From the NCBI GenBank assembly GCA_018702695.1, contig JABIYR010000051.1:1-38880 (forward strand): DNA of 38,880 nt, written 5' to 3'. This document shows positions 18,290-26,930 of the stretch, in pieces (the stretch's first letter is position 1; every line of letters starts with the position of its first letter). The translations under genes and the position numbers were made by a program. This stretch comes from Nitrospina sp. (GTDB lineage Bacteria > Nitrospinota > Nitrospinia > Nitrospinales > VA-1). The notes below the pieces were generated by a model. That model had not been told where the DNA came from. It saw only the letters and a program-made list of their open reading frames with translations, and ran no database searches.

Positions 18290-19225
18290 TTAAAATTCTT
18301 TGCAGTTGAACAAGGTTCGCTCTGGGTTTTGTTCTTTCTTAACCATGAATTCAAACACTTTTGCTGTTTCCTTGTCAAGGCAGTGAGTGATAATATTTTG
18401 CACGATTGGAAACGATTCTTTTAAACTTAATGTGGGCAAGCATTTCAGCAGAATCTGCTTTTCATTGACAATATGTTGAGCATATTTTTGCCCTGTTCCT
18501 TCAAGCCAAGTTAGATTTTCAGGGTCAGATGTTTTTTCACTATGCTGGATTAGGTTAAACCGTCCTGCCTTCAGGTCGGAGTGGAAATCTTCCATCGCGT
18601 CAATGAGATTGATGACCTTTCCCAATCCCGTGAAAAAAATGTTCAGAGCAGAAAGACGGGCTGGGTCAATTTTATCTTTAAAAGGTTGGGTCATGATATA
18701 GGCGAAGGTTTCACCCCAGCATTTTTGAATCTCAGAATAACTGGCGGAACTTTTTTCAAGTGCATGAAGTTGTTTCTGTCCGGCCTGTATTTGTTCGATC
18801 TCTATATTGAAGGCTTGGTATTGGTCGAAATGACGGGTGTATGATTTTTGAAAACGAGATTGGAGAGCCTGATTGTAGCGCGAGATCCAGAATCCTTTTT
18901 CGTCATCCAAATTATCCTGAAATTTTATTTGAAAGGCCAGTAGACTGATCAAAGCCCCAAGCTGGACTGCCGGGTGATCTGCTGCTAACGCCGCAACTTT
19001 GGCAATCGGCATTCCTGAGCAACGGTCCTTGACCGCTTGAATGTCTTGCACTACCATTTCGTTATACAACATGGCGATCAGGGTGCCTTCATAGGTATTC
19101 ACAAAGGCATACAGGCGATTATGAGTTTTCACCATATGTCGGCAAATACTACAATAATAAAGTTTGTAGTACAGGCAGTCTTTGAGCAAAAGCTCCATCT
19201 TTTCTGGTTTTAAAATTCCGAGCAT
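18290..19225 (-). CDS. DUF5685-family protein
   Basis: 311 residues, mainly helical, no signal peptide or TM segment. Landmarks I associate with DUF5685 are the start MLGILKPEKMELLLKDCLYYKLYYCSICRHM (with a CSIC pair), DNLDDEKGFW, and GLGKVINLIDAMEDFHSDLKAGRFN. The acidic D-A-xx-D motifs and the helical make-up recall prenyl-transferase-like folds, but I cannot show activity. It heads the minus operon: the zinc-ribbon start lies 10 bases after its stop. In Firmicutes I recall DUF5685 genes beside J-domain genes, which would match this layout; that is memory, not checked. Confidence 0.75.
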   Translation of the reverse strand: MLGILKPEKMELLLKDCLYYKLYYCSICRHMVKTHNRLYAFVNTYEGTLIAMLYNEMVVQDIQAVKDRCSGMPIAKVAALAADHPAVQLGALISLLAFQIKFQDNLDDEKGFWISRYNQALQSRFQKSYTRHFDQYQAFNIEIEQIQAGQKQLHALEKSSASYSEIQKCWGETFAYIMTQPFKDKIDPARLSALNIFFTGLGKVINLIDAMEDFHSDLKAGRFNLIQHSEKTSDPENLTWLEGTGQKYAQHIVNEKQILLKCLPTLSLKESFPIVQNIITHCLDKETAKVFEFMVKKEQNPERTLFNCKEF

Positions 19226-19308
19226 GAGAAATTAGGCAGGTTCATTTAGAAGTTCTGGGTATTATAAGCGATCCCGCCATCTTGATCAAAAGAGAAGGGC
19301 ACAAAACC

Positions 19309-20445
19309 TTGATAGAAATACTGACATTGCTACAACTGCTCTTGATTGTCGGAGTGATTGTTTATTTGACGATGAATATGATTTATCTGGTTCGTATTGA
19401 ACCCGTTTATTCGGAAATACATGATGCGCCGATGGTGTCGGTGTGTGTGCCAGCTCGAAATGAGGAACGTGGTATTCAGGCTTGTTTACAGTCTCTTCTA
19501 AAGCAGGATTATCCCAACTTTGAAGTGATCGTCGTGAATGACCACTCTACAGATCGTACCGGGGAATTGATTCAGGACTTAGCGGCTCACTATTCTCATT
19601 TGATCGCCTTGGAAGGCGAGCCATTGCCGGAAGGCTGGTTGGGAAAACCCTTTGCGCTGGATCAGGCTTTTAAAAAAGCCAAAGGAGAAATTCTCTTATT
19701 CACCGATGCCGACCCAGTTTTTGAATCCCATGCCCTGCGCACGGCTGTCTTCACCCTACAAGAGCGCAATCTCGATGCGATGACATGGATGCCGAAAGCC
19801 GAGTTTGGTTCATTATGTGAAAAAATCGTGCAACCAGTGATTTTTGGTTTTATCGGGTCTTTAACCCGGTTTCGCAAAGTGAACAGCCCGGAGCATAAAA
19901 GCGCAATGGGGTTTGGGGCCTTTCTCATGTTTAAGCGTTCTGCTTATGAAAATATAGGCGGGCATGAAGGAGGCAAGGCCGATGTTCTCGAAGATGTTTT
20001 GATTGCTAAACGCTTAAAAAAGTCAGGCGGAAAACTTCTTGTTGCCGATGCCAAAAAAATGTTTTCCATTCGCATGTATTATGGGTTGCAAGAAATATGG
20101 ACGGGCTGGCGTAAGAATATGTTCCTCGCTATGAAGCGGTCTGTTGCACGCGCTCTCTACTATATTTTCATGGTATTGGCATTTTTGTTGACCCCTTATC
20201 TGATTTTAGCTTGGAATATGATTGCCGGGACGGATGTTTGGTGGTGCGGGTTCTCTTTACTTGGAGTGATTATGGTTATTGTGGCAAAGATTAAAACCTG
20301 TGATGAGTTGGGTTTGGAACGCAAAAACGCTTGTTTCTTTCCGATAGGTGCTATGGTGATGGCGGCTATCATGATCAACTCAATGATTGAGGTTTTATTT
20401 TATTCTCGTACAGAGTGGCGAGGAAGAACCTATTCAGCAGAATGA
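19309..20445 (+). CDS. family 2 glycosyltransferase with membrane segments
   Basis: About 378 residues. The catalytic domain has VSVCVPARNEERGIQACLQSLLKQDYPNFEVIVVNDHSTD, then LLFTDADPVF (DxD), and GKADVLEDVLIAKRLKKSGGK (the ED of the acceptor site). There is an N-terminal TM helix (LTLLQLLLIVGVIVYLTMNM) and two or three C-terminal helices. The layout resembles HpnB-, CrtQ- and CruC-like transferases that glycosylate lipids. TTG 19309 is favoured because AGAGAAGGG lies 9 bases before it; TTG 19282 is the listed alternative, and ATG 19372 would cut into the TM helix. Confidence 0.87.
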   Translation: MIEILTLLQLLLIVGVIVYLTMNMIYLVRIEPVYSEIHDAPMVSVCVPARNEERGIQACLQSLLKQDYPNFEVIVVNDHSTDRTGELIQDLAAHYSHLIALEGEPLPEGWLGKPFALDQAFKKAKGEILLFTDADPVFESHALRTAVFTLQERNLDAMTWMPKAEFGSLCEKIVQPVIFGFIGSLTRFRKVNSPEHKSAMGFGAFLMFKRSAYENIGGHEGGKADVLEDVLIAKRLKKSGGKLLVADAKKMFSIRMYYGLQEIWTGWRKNMFLAMKRSVARALYYIFMVLAFLLTPYLILAWNMIAGTDVWWCGFSLLGVIMVIVAKIKTCDELGLERKNACFFPIGAMVMAAIMINSMIEVLFYSRTEWRGRTYSAE

Positions 20446-20500
20446 TAGCAAATACGTAACTTGATGGAATAATCCAACCCTCTACGCTCTCTTAACCACT

Positions 20501-21409
20501 ATGGACAATACACCAAGACTGTTTATCAAAGCGGGACTTATTTATGCTGTAATTGGGGCCGTGCTTGGAATTACCATGGCCATCAACCCTTCGTTATCGC
20601 ATCCATTGCGGTTCATTCATATTCATGTGAACTTGCTGGGGTTCATGACGATGATGGTGTCTGGCGTGGCTTATCATGTGCTTCCTCGTTTCAGTGCTCG
20701 AACATTGCCTTGGCCTGCGGGCATGAAATATCAGTTTATTCTACAAAATGCAGGTCTCATCGGCATGGTGGCAGTTCAGGGTTTTGGCGATTGGAGGGGG
20801 GGCGAGCATCAGGTTATTTTTATATTCTTTTCTGTTCTTGCCGGGGTTTCGTTTTTCATCATGTTTTATAATCTCTATTTTGTCCTTTCCCCTGCCCCGG
20901 AAGAATCGCCACCAACAAAAATCACCGGCGATATGAAAGTCGGGCCAGTGATTGATCAGTTTCCTCAGGCCTTGGCTGTCTTTGTCGATAGCGGGTTTCA
21001 GGCCTTGGCCAATCCAACGGCACGGAAAACCTTTGCCAAGATGGTGTCTATAGATAAGGCTTGCGAAAAACACGGTGTTTCGCCTGCCGAATTTCTGGAT
21101 AAATTAAATAATGAAGTTTTTTCAGAAGAACCCTCTGCGAGCGTTCCACCCGTCGCACCTGCGGGAACAGTGGGGAAAGAAATTCAGCGTGGCGAAAGTT
21201 GCGAGGCCGACACTCGGGTCGGAAGCTTGATCAAGACCTATATCACTACTAAAACCGTGTTCGAGGCGCATTATGGCGAAGGGTGTTTTTCTTGCCCTGG
21301 GCAAGTTTATGAAACGGTGGAACAAACGGCCAGCATGCATAATGTTGACTTGAATCTGATTCTGGGGGAAATCAATGTCATGATTCAAAAGGAATTGCAG
21401 TCGAGTTGA
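20501..21409 (+). CDS. heme-copper-oxidase subunit I-like 4-TM protein fused to tandem DUF1858 domains
   Basis: 302 residues. The N-terminal part has four TM helices and the sequence HPLRFIHIHVNLLGFMTMMVSGVAYHVLPRF, typical of small CcoN/subunit I-like proteins whose histidines bind heme. After a short linker comes a first DUF1858 domain (about 143-205: MKVGPVIDQFPQALAVFVDSGF...SIDKACEKHGVSPAEFLDKLN). A Pro/Ala-rich linker and a second DUF1858 domain (about 240-300) follow, the latter with C262-F-S-C265 in GEGCFSCPG. The second resembles the hybrid-cluster-associated redox disulfide domain. It may couple a membrane heme to a thiol redox switch; this is inference. Confidence 0.82.
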   Translation: MDNTPRLFIKAGLIYAVIGAVLGITMAINPSLSHPLRFIHIHVNLLGFMTMMVSGVAYHVLPRFSARTLPWPAGMKYQFILQNAGLIGMVAVQGFGDWRGGEHQVIFIFFSVLAGVSFFIMFYNLYFVLSPAPEESPPTKITGDMKVGPVIDQFPQALAVFVDSGFQALANPTARKTFAKMVSIDKACEKHGVSPAEFLDKLNNEVFSEEPSASVPPVAPAGTVGKEIQRGESCEADTRVGSLIKTYITTKTVFEAHYGEGCFSCPGQVYETVEQTASMHNVDLNLILGEINVMIQKELQSS

Positions 21410-21424
21410 CAGCGCAACGAATGT

Positions 21425-22318
21425 TTATAATGCCGATGCCAGTTCCAGGGCTCGTTTCTTGAGTTTTGCATTCGCACCGAACCATGCTAACCGTAGGCGC
21501 GAGTCTTGGCTTTTTCCGAGTTGATGGTCGATTATGTAAGTCACCGCGTTGAGCAAACCCCATGCTGTATCTTTTGATGATGCCAGGTTCTGCCCCGGAG
21601 CTCGAGAGAATGCCTTCATTGCCAATAACGTATTGCTCTCTGCCAGTTCTTTCAGTTCTTCGACGCTAAGAGTAGAAATATCCTTGGTGGTTTCCGATTG
21701 GAAAACGTTGAGCATAAAACGCCAAGCCGCTGGCTCATCTACTGTTTTATCTGTCAGGCGCTGGGCATCTTTTTCAAAGGCAGAAAATGCTTCTCGCCCG
21801 AGAGTGATCATTGCATTCATTTTACTGTTTACTGCATCGTCAAACTTTTGTTGTTTTTGATTTTCCAAAGAGAAGGCCTGCTTGAACGTTTTCCTGAAAA
21901 TATTTTTAACATAAGGTTTACCTTTGCTGGCGATTTGCAACATGCTGTGATTGTTTTCTCGCACAGCGAGAAACTTAACTTCAATTTTTTCTCTGTTTTC
22001 ATCGCGGGATGCGAGTAAAATATAACCCTGCACCGTATCTCCCTCTTTCAAAGTAAAGCTTTCATTCAAGCGAGCCAGTCCCCATATAATGCGTGATCCA
22101 TCTAGACTGCCGATGGACTCTATAGGCGCTTCTCCGGCTTCAAAATAACCTTTGAAGAATCTTATTGTCTCTTGATTGCCATGTGACTTGGGGCGTTGAG
22201 AAGGTATTTTAGAAACCTCCCAATCGAGCTTGGCTTTATAAAGCATCTCTCGACTGGATAAATTGATGTCTACTTCTACCCCTACGTCACTCCAAGGTTT
22301 TGGGTTCGTTTCTTCCAT
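21425..22318 (-). CDS. DUF932 (phage/plasmid-related, TIGR03299-like) protein
   Basis: 297 residues with the DUF932 pattern: PWSDVGVEVDINLSSREMLYKAKLDWEVSK, an acidic region FFKGYFEAGEAPIESIGSLDGSRIIWGLARL, and EGDTVQGYILLASRDENREKIEVKF, where the usual residues are phage-type GD..Y.LL. The C-terminal half is helical and ends SRLRLAWFGANAKLKKRALELA. DUF932 proteins are typically found on phages and plasmids and their function is not known. No other mobile-element gene lies nearby. It may be a domesticated copy; a 336-base gene-free spacer separates it from mazG. Confidence 0.82.
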   Translation of the reverse strand: MEETNPKPWSDVGVEVDINLSSREMLYKAKLDWEVSKIPSQRPKSHGNQETIRFFKGYFEAGEAPIESIGSLDGSRIIWGLARLNESFTLKEGDTVQGYILLASRDENREKIEVKFLAVRENNHSMLQIASKGKPYVKNIFRKTFKQAFSLENQKQQKFDDAVNSKMNAMITLGREAFSAFEKDAQRLTDKTVDEPAAWRFMLNVFQSETTKDISTLSVEELKELAESNTLLAMKAFSRAPGQNLASSKDTAWGLLNAVTYIIDHQLGKSQDSRLRLAWFGANAKLKKRALELASAL

Positions 22319-22654
22319 TTTGATTAATCCGAAAAATCAGCGATACTTTAAATAAGAGCAGAAACCCATGCAATGAAATGGTGGGGCTCTGTATTAAAAC
22401 TTTAAAGGCTATTATAGACAGAACAAATTATTCTTGATGGAAATTCTGCTTAATGTTGAAGAAATTTATGACCTGGGTGTTAAGGGATGAGTGTTTTTGT
22501 AGCATTTGTTCATGATCAACTGCGACTCATGACGGCTGTCGAGTTCAAATGTGCTCGATTTACTTAGAGCAAGCACGAAGCATAGCAACCCATTACTTCA
22601 AAAATAAAAACTTACCACTAATATTAATATTGCCAGTTGAACAAGTTATTGCTG
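22319..22654. other. gene-free spacer between mazG and the DUF932 gene
   Basis: This 336-base stretch has no credible ORF. It probably holds the mazG terminator region and the DUF932 promoter, but I see no clear -35/-10 pair or T-tailed hairpin. TCGAGTTCAAATGTGCTCGA (22547-22566) makes a short hairpin whose loop resembles a tRNA T-loop, and AATATTAATATT lies at 22620. Neither is enough to call a feature. Confidence 0.4.
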
Positions 22655-23437
22655 TTACCCAGTTGGTTTGTTTTGCTTTGCTTCTTGCCAATACTGTTCC
22701 AGCTCTTCCAAGGGCGTGTCTTTGAGTTCTTGCCCTCGTTTGGCGACTTCTTGCTCGATATATTGGAAGCGTTGAATGAATTTATTATTGGTTCGGCGCA
22801 AGGCTTCTTCAGCATCAATCTTTTTGAATTTGGCAATGTTGACCAGCACGAATAAGATGTCGCCCAGTTCTCCTTCGATGTCGGCATCTTTTCCGGATAA
22901 CACGGCTTCTTTGAATTCGGCGACTTCTTCATCGAGCTTGTCGAAGACGGAGGAGATTTCATCCCAGTCAAAACCATGTTTGGCGGCTTTCTTTTGTAAT
23001 TTTTGTGAACGCATGAGACCGGGCAGGTGATTGGGGACACCATCCAAGGCAGATTTTCGGTGAGCATTGTTTTTTTCCTGCTTTTTAATTTCCTCCCATT
23101 GGGTGACGACTTGGTCGGGTGTTTCCAAATTCCCATCCTGAAAGACATGTGGGTGACGGCGAATCATTTTTTCGCTGATGGATTGCACCACATCTTCAAT
23201 GTTGAACTCGTTTCTATTCTCAGAAATTTTTGCATGAAATAGAATCTGGTAAAGTAGGTCACCCAACTCGTCTTTAATTTCTTCGGGGTTGTTGCCGTCT
23301 AAAGCCTCAAGTGTTTCGTAAACTTCTTCGACTAGGAAAGGTTTTAGGCTTTCTCGGGTCTGTACTTTATCCCAGGGGCAACCTTTTTCACTCATTAGGG
23401 TGTCAACAATTTCAGTCAGTTTTTCAAATGCGCTCAT
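22655..23437 (-). CDS. mazG: nucleoside triphosphate pyrophosphohydrolase MazG
   Basis: 260 residues with two MazG domains. The first has LMSEKGCPWDKVQTRESLKPFLVEEVYETLEALD (EExxE) and EIKDELGDLLYQILFHA (ExxD). The second has FDKLDEEVAEFKEA and DIEGELGDILFVLVNIAKF. The enzyme hydrolyses NTPs to NMP and pyrophosphate, cleaning aberrant nucleotides and lowering (p)ppGpp stress signals. The length fits E. coli MazG. It follows hemW by 7 bases in the same direction. The overlapping ORF 22624-23148 is a shadow. Confidence 0.96.
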   Translation of the reverse strand: MSAFEKLTEIVDTLMSEKGCPWDKVQTRESLKPFLVEEVYETLEALDGNNPEEIKDELGDLLYQILFHAKISENRNEFNIEDVVQSISEKMIRRHPHVFQDGNLETPDQVVTQWEEIKKQEKNNAHRKSALDGVPNHLPGLMRSQKLQKKAAKHGFDWDEISSVFDKLDEEVAEFKEAVLSGKDADIEGELGDILFVLVNIAKFKKIDAEEALRRTNNKFIQRFQYIEQEVAKRGQELKDTPLEELEQYWQEAKQNKPTG

Positions 23438-23444
23438 AGTTTTA

Positions 23445-24581
23445 TTAGGCCAGAAATTTTAAGATGACGGAGTCAGCAATAAAAAGTCCTTTGCGTGACA
23501 AAGCCATTCGGTTTTGGTTGAGTGTGATCAGCCTCTCTTCAAGAAGGGGGGCCAGCACTTTGCCATAGACGGTGTTGAATGAAACTTGAAAGCGGTTTTC
23601 AAAATTTTCAATGGAGATGCCTTTGAGCTGGCGAAGGCCCAGCATAATGGTTTCGCCCATTGCGTGCAAGGGCTCAAGTCGTTCGGTCGACTCCACCGCT
23701 GTCCCCCCTACTTGGACCTCACGAATATAGCGCGAAGGGAGGTTGATGTTTTTGAAACGTTCTCCATTTAAATAGGAAGATGCACCGGCTCCCAAGCCAA
23801 GATATTCGCCGTTGTTCCAATAATTGAGATTGTGTTGACATTCATACCCCGGTTTCGCGTAATTGGATATTTCATAATGTTCGTAGCCCGCTGATTGCAA
23901 AAAACCAATGGTTGTTTCAAGCATTTCTAGTTGTATGTCTTCATGGGGCAATTGTAGGAGACCTCGTTCTTGCAGTTTAAAGAAAGAAGTTGCCGGTTCT
24001 ATAGTTAAACCGTAGGCCGAGAGATGGTCGGGTTTTTTATTCACCGCCTGTTGCAAATGAGATTTCCATTTTTCCGGCGATTGACCCGGTAGACTGAACA
24101 TCAAATCGAGAGAGAGATTGTTGAAGCCAGCCTGTCTAGCCCGATCTACAGTGGTGTGGATTTCTTCTTGGTTGTGAACTCGCTCCAAAAGTTTCAGTTC
24201 TTCCGCATCGAAGGATTGCACTCCAATGCTAATGCGATTGAAACCGGACAGGCGGATTTGCTCAAGCGTTTCGCATTCCACCGTTGCCGGGTTGGCCTCA
24301 ATAGAAATTTCACAATTTTGGGTGAGATCAAAACGGTTTTTCACCCGGCCTAATATTTTGTCAAGATGGTCGGGGGGTAAAATAGTCGGCGTGCCACCGC
24401 CAAAGAATACGGTGGGAACCCTTTTCTCTTTCAGTTTTACAGCATAATGGTCAATTTCTGCTAACAGGGCTGAAATATAAACTTCAGCTTCGGCTTGATT
24501 TTCTGGGTGAGAATTGAAGTCGCAATAGCCACATTTATGCAGGCAATAGGGAATGTGAAGGTATAATCCTAAGGAGTTCAT
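23445..24581 (-). CDS. hemW: HemW heme chaperone (radical SAM, HemN-like)
   Basis: 378 residues. The radical SAM cluster is Cys13, Cys17, Cys20 in PYCLHKCGYCDF. Other landmarks are VFFGGGTPTILPP, CEISIEANPATVE, FNRISIGVQSFDAEELKLLERVH, LSLDLMFSLPGQSPEKW and HLSAYGLTIEP. The cysteine one residue after Cys20 that marks genuine HemN (CxxxCxxCxC) is absent, as Asp21 and Phe22 follow. This argues for HemW, a heme-trafficking protein, rather than coproporphyrinogen dehydrogenase. The C-terminal HemN domain (ETIMLGLRQLKGI) is present. Heads a short operon with mazG. Confidence 0.93.
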   Translation of the reverse strand: MNSLGLYLHIPYCLHKCGYCDFNSHPENQAEAEVYISALLAEIDHYAVKLKEKRVPTVFFGGGTPTILPPDHLDKILGRVKNRFDLTQNCEISIEANPATVECETLEQIRLSGFNRISIGVQSFDAEELKLLERVHNQEEIHTTVDRARQAGFNNLSLDLMFSLPGQSPEKWKSHLQQAVNKKPDHLSAYGLTIEPATSFFKLQERGLLQLPHEDIQLEMLETTIGFLQSAGYEHYEISNYAKPGYECQHNLNYWNNGEYLGLGAGASSYLNGERFKNINLPSRYIREVQVGGTAVESTERLEPLHAMGETIMLGLRQLKGISIENFENRFQVSFNTVYGKVLAPLLEERLITLNQNRMALSRKGLFIADSVILKFLA

Positions 24582-24688
24582 GGTATGATTAAATAAAAAA
24601 GAGGCTGATTTAAACGAAGTTTAGCTTACAACGTTGATTTTATGCCAACTTTATTGATATTTAACAGAGTTCTTAAAGAAAAAATAAT

Positions 24689-25591
24689 ATGTCAGATGGT
24701 TTCAAGTCAGGTTATGCCAGCATTGTAGGCAGGCCAAATGTGGGTAAATCCACACTTTTAAATCGATTGATGGCTCAGAAAGTGGCGGTGACATCTAAAC
24801 GCCCGCAGACCACACGCAATAAAATTACAGGGGTTTTACATCTACCCAATGCGCAGATCATTTTGGTTGATACACCGGGTATTCATAAGTCTGAAAAGAC
24901 TTTGAACGATATGATGGTGAAGGCCAGTCTCAGCACCTTCTCAGATGTCGATTTGATTCTCTTTATGATATCGGCGGATAGAGGTTTTAGCGACGAAGAT
25001 GAATTTGTTCTGAACTCTATGCGGTGGGTGAAGACGCGAAAATTTTTGATCATTAATAAGATTGATCTGGTGGAAAAAACCAGCCTGCTTAATTTGATGG
25101 CAGAGATGAGTCAAAAAGATTTGTTTGAAGAGATCATTCCGGTATCGGCGCTTAAAGATGAGGATTTGGACCCGTTAAAAAATTTGATTTTAAATTGCTT
25201 GCCCGAGGGGCCGGAATATTTCCCGAAAGATATGATAACGGACTGTCCGGAAAGCTTCCTTTTTGGTGAGATCATTCGTGAAAAAATATTGAACCTCACG
25301 CGGTTTGAAGTGCCACATTCGGTCGCTGTCGTGGTTGAAGACATGCAGGAGCAAGGTAACGGCGTGTTACGGATAGACGCTACGATCTTTGCTGAGAAAG
25401 ACTCCCAAAAAAAAATCTTGATCGGAGAGGGGGGGAGCATGTTAAAAACCATTGGACGGTTGGCGCGACTGGAGTTGGAAAAACGTTTGGGCGCAAAAAT
25501 ATTTTTGAAACTATTTGTTAAGGTTAAGGCCAACTGGCGAGACCAGAGGCGAGCCATAAAGGAGTTCGGTTATACCCATGATTCATTTTAA
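24689..25591 (+). CDS. era: GTPase Era
   Basis: 300 residues. G domain: G1 GRPNVGKST, the switch Thr in SKRPQTTRNKITG, G3 DTPGIHK, G4 NKID, and G5-like VSALKD. The C-terminal KH domain has FAEKDSQKKILIGEGGSMLKTIGRLARLELEKRLGAKIFLKLFVKV. Era checks 16S rRNA 3'-end maturation and assembly of the small ribosomal subunit. Length is standard. The 3' end overlaps the start of map by 14 bases. Confidence 0.98.
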   Translation: MSDGFKSGYASIVGRPNVGKSTLLNRLMAQKVAVTSKRPQTTRNKITGVLHLPNAQIILVDTPGIHKSEKTLNDMMVKASLSTFSDVDLILFMISADRGFSDEDEFVLNSMRWVKTRKFLIINKIDLVEKTSLLNLMAEMSQKDLFEEIIPVSALKDEDLDPLKNLILNCLPEGPEYFPKDMITDCPESFLFGEIIREKILNLTRFEVPHSVAVVVEDMQEQGNGVLRIDATIFAEKDSQKKILIGEGGSMLKTIGRLARLELEKRLGAKIFLKLFVKVKANWRDQRRAIKEFGYTHDSF

Positions 25592-26342
25592 AACCGATGA
25601 AGAAATAAATACCATGCGAGAAACCTGCCGTCTTGCGGCAGAAGTTCTTATCATGATTGAGCCTTATGTCAAACCGGGTGTGACAACCGACAAGTTGAAC
25701 GAAGTGTGTCACGATTTTATTGTATCCAATTCGGCGGTTCCTTCCCCTTTGAACTACCGTGGGTTTCCTAAAAGCATTTGTACATCAATCAATGACGTGA
25801 TTTGCCATGGCATTCCCTCGGATCAAAAACTGCGTAATGGGGACATCGTCAACCTCGATATCACCACCTACTTGAATGGTTTTCATGGCGATACCAGCCG
25901 CACATTTTTTGTCGGGTCGCCACGAAAAAAAGCCGAAAAACTGGTGGAAGTCTGCAAGGAGGCTTTGCAAAAAGGCATTGACTGCGTTAAACCCGGTGGA
26001 TGGTTGGGTGATATTGGTGCAACGATTCAGCAATTTGCAGAGAGTCATGGCTATTCAGTGGTACGCGAATTCTGTGGGCATGGTATCGGAGCCAATTTTC
26101 ACGAAGAACCTCAGATTCTGCATTACGGAAATTTTGGTGACGGCCTGGAAATTAAAAAAGGCATGGTGTTCACCATTGAGCCGATGATCAATATGGGCAA
26201 ACCCGACTTGAAAGTCCTACCCGATAAATGGACCGCTGTGACGCAAGATAGCAGTCTCTCGGCGCAGTTCGAGCATACGCTTTGTGTCACTGACTCTGGC
26301 GTGGAAGTCATGACTCGCATTGAAGGTCGCACAGAATTCTAG
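25578..26342 (+). CDS. map: methionine aminopeptidase, type I
   Basis: 254 residues with the M24A fold. Dimetal ligands and surroundings: NLDITTYLNGFHGDTSRTF (two Asp), FCGHGIGANFHEEPQI (His), MVFTIEPMINMG (Glu) and AQFEHTLCVTDSG (Glu). It removes initiator Met from nascent proteins. ATG 25578 overlaps the era end by 14 bases and fits the family N-terminus (IHFKTDEEINTMR). AAGGAG lies 13 bases upstream, longer than ideal, so translational coupling to era is likely. Confidence 0.97.
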   Translation: MIHFKTDEEINTMRETCRLAAEVLIMIEPYVKPGVTTDKLNEVCHDFIVSNSAVPSPLNYRGFPKSICTSINDVICHGIPSDQKLRNGDIVNLDITTYLNGFHGDTSRTFFVGSPRKKAEKLVEVCKEALQKGIDCVKPGGWLGDIGATIQQFAESHGYSVVREFCGHGIGANFHEEPQILHYGNFGDGLEIKKGMVFTIEPMINMGKPDLKVLPDKWTAVTQDSSLSAQFEHTLCVTDSGVEVMTRIEGRTEF

Positions 26343-26424
26343 AGCTTAATTAGCTAAATATTTTTGAGGTGGTTTTAGATTGAAATAAACTCCCTTTTTT
26401 AAAACTATTGTTAGGAGAGAGCAG

Positions 26425-26904
26425 ATGAAAGGCGATAAAGCGGTAATCAGTGCTTTGAACGATGTGTTGATGGCAGAATTGACTTCGATCAATATCTATT
26501 ACATCCATTATAAAATGCAGGAGGATTGGGGCTACGATAAAGTGTCGGCTCATTCACGCGAGGAATCTATGGGTGAAATGAAACATGCCGATTTGATGAT
26601 TGACCGCATTTTGTTTTTAGATGGGGTTCCCAATATGCAAAAATACGACACCGTTCTTGTGGGCAATGATGTGCACGCGCAATTGAAGAACCAATATAAA
26701 ATTGAATTGGCTCATGTGAAGCGGCTTCAGAAACATATTAAAACCTGCTTTGACAAAAATGATTTTGGAACTAAGGAAATTCTGGATGGCATTCTGGTCG
26801 ATACGGAAGACAGTGTGGACTGGTTGGAAACCCAGTTCAACCGCATCAAAGATATTGGTATCCAAAATTATCTGACCGAGAGCATGAGTCGGGACGGTAA
26901 TTAA
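26425..26904 (+). CDS. bfr: bacterioferritin subunit with incomplete ferroxidase centre
   Basis: 159 residues, alignable without gaps to E. coli Bfr numbering through residue 70. Heme ligand Met52 is present (GEMKHAD), and so are ferroxidase ligands Glu18, Glu51, His54 and Glu94 (YKIELAH). The other two positions, Glu127 and His130, read Thr127 and Ser130 in VDTEDSVDWLE. So the site is one-sided. Ferritins of this type store iron as 24-mers in the cytoplasm. Heteromeric bacterioferritins with a heme-binding, ferroxidase-poor subunit are known, for example in Neisseria, so this may be one of a pair. A strong terminator follows. Confidence 0.9.
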   Translation: MKGDKAVISALNDVLMAELTSINIYYIHYKMQEDWGYDKVSAHSREESMGEMKHADLMIDRILFLDGVPNMQKYDTVLVGNDVHAQLKNQYKIELAHVKRLQKHIKTCFDKNDFGTKEILDGILVDTEDSVDWLETQFNRIKDIGIQNYLTESMSRDGN

Positions 26905-26930
26905 CAGCAAAACTGATTTACGGTGAGCAT

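Noticed and set aside
22540-22610. Possible tRNA-like sequence (GTTCAAAT loop)
   Set aside because: The stem is TCGAG/CTCGA with a 10-base loop, and no acceptor, D or anticodon arms can be folded around it.
22624-23148. 174-codon minus-strand ORF
   Set aside because: It lies inside mazG in another frame; its protein is Lys/Ser/Pro-rich low-complexity shadow sequence.
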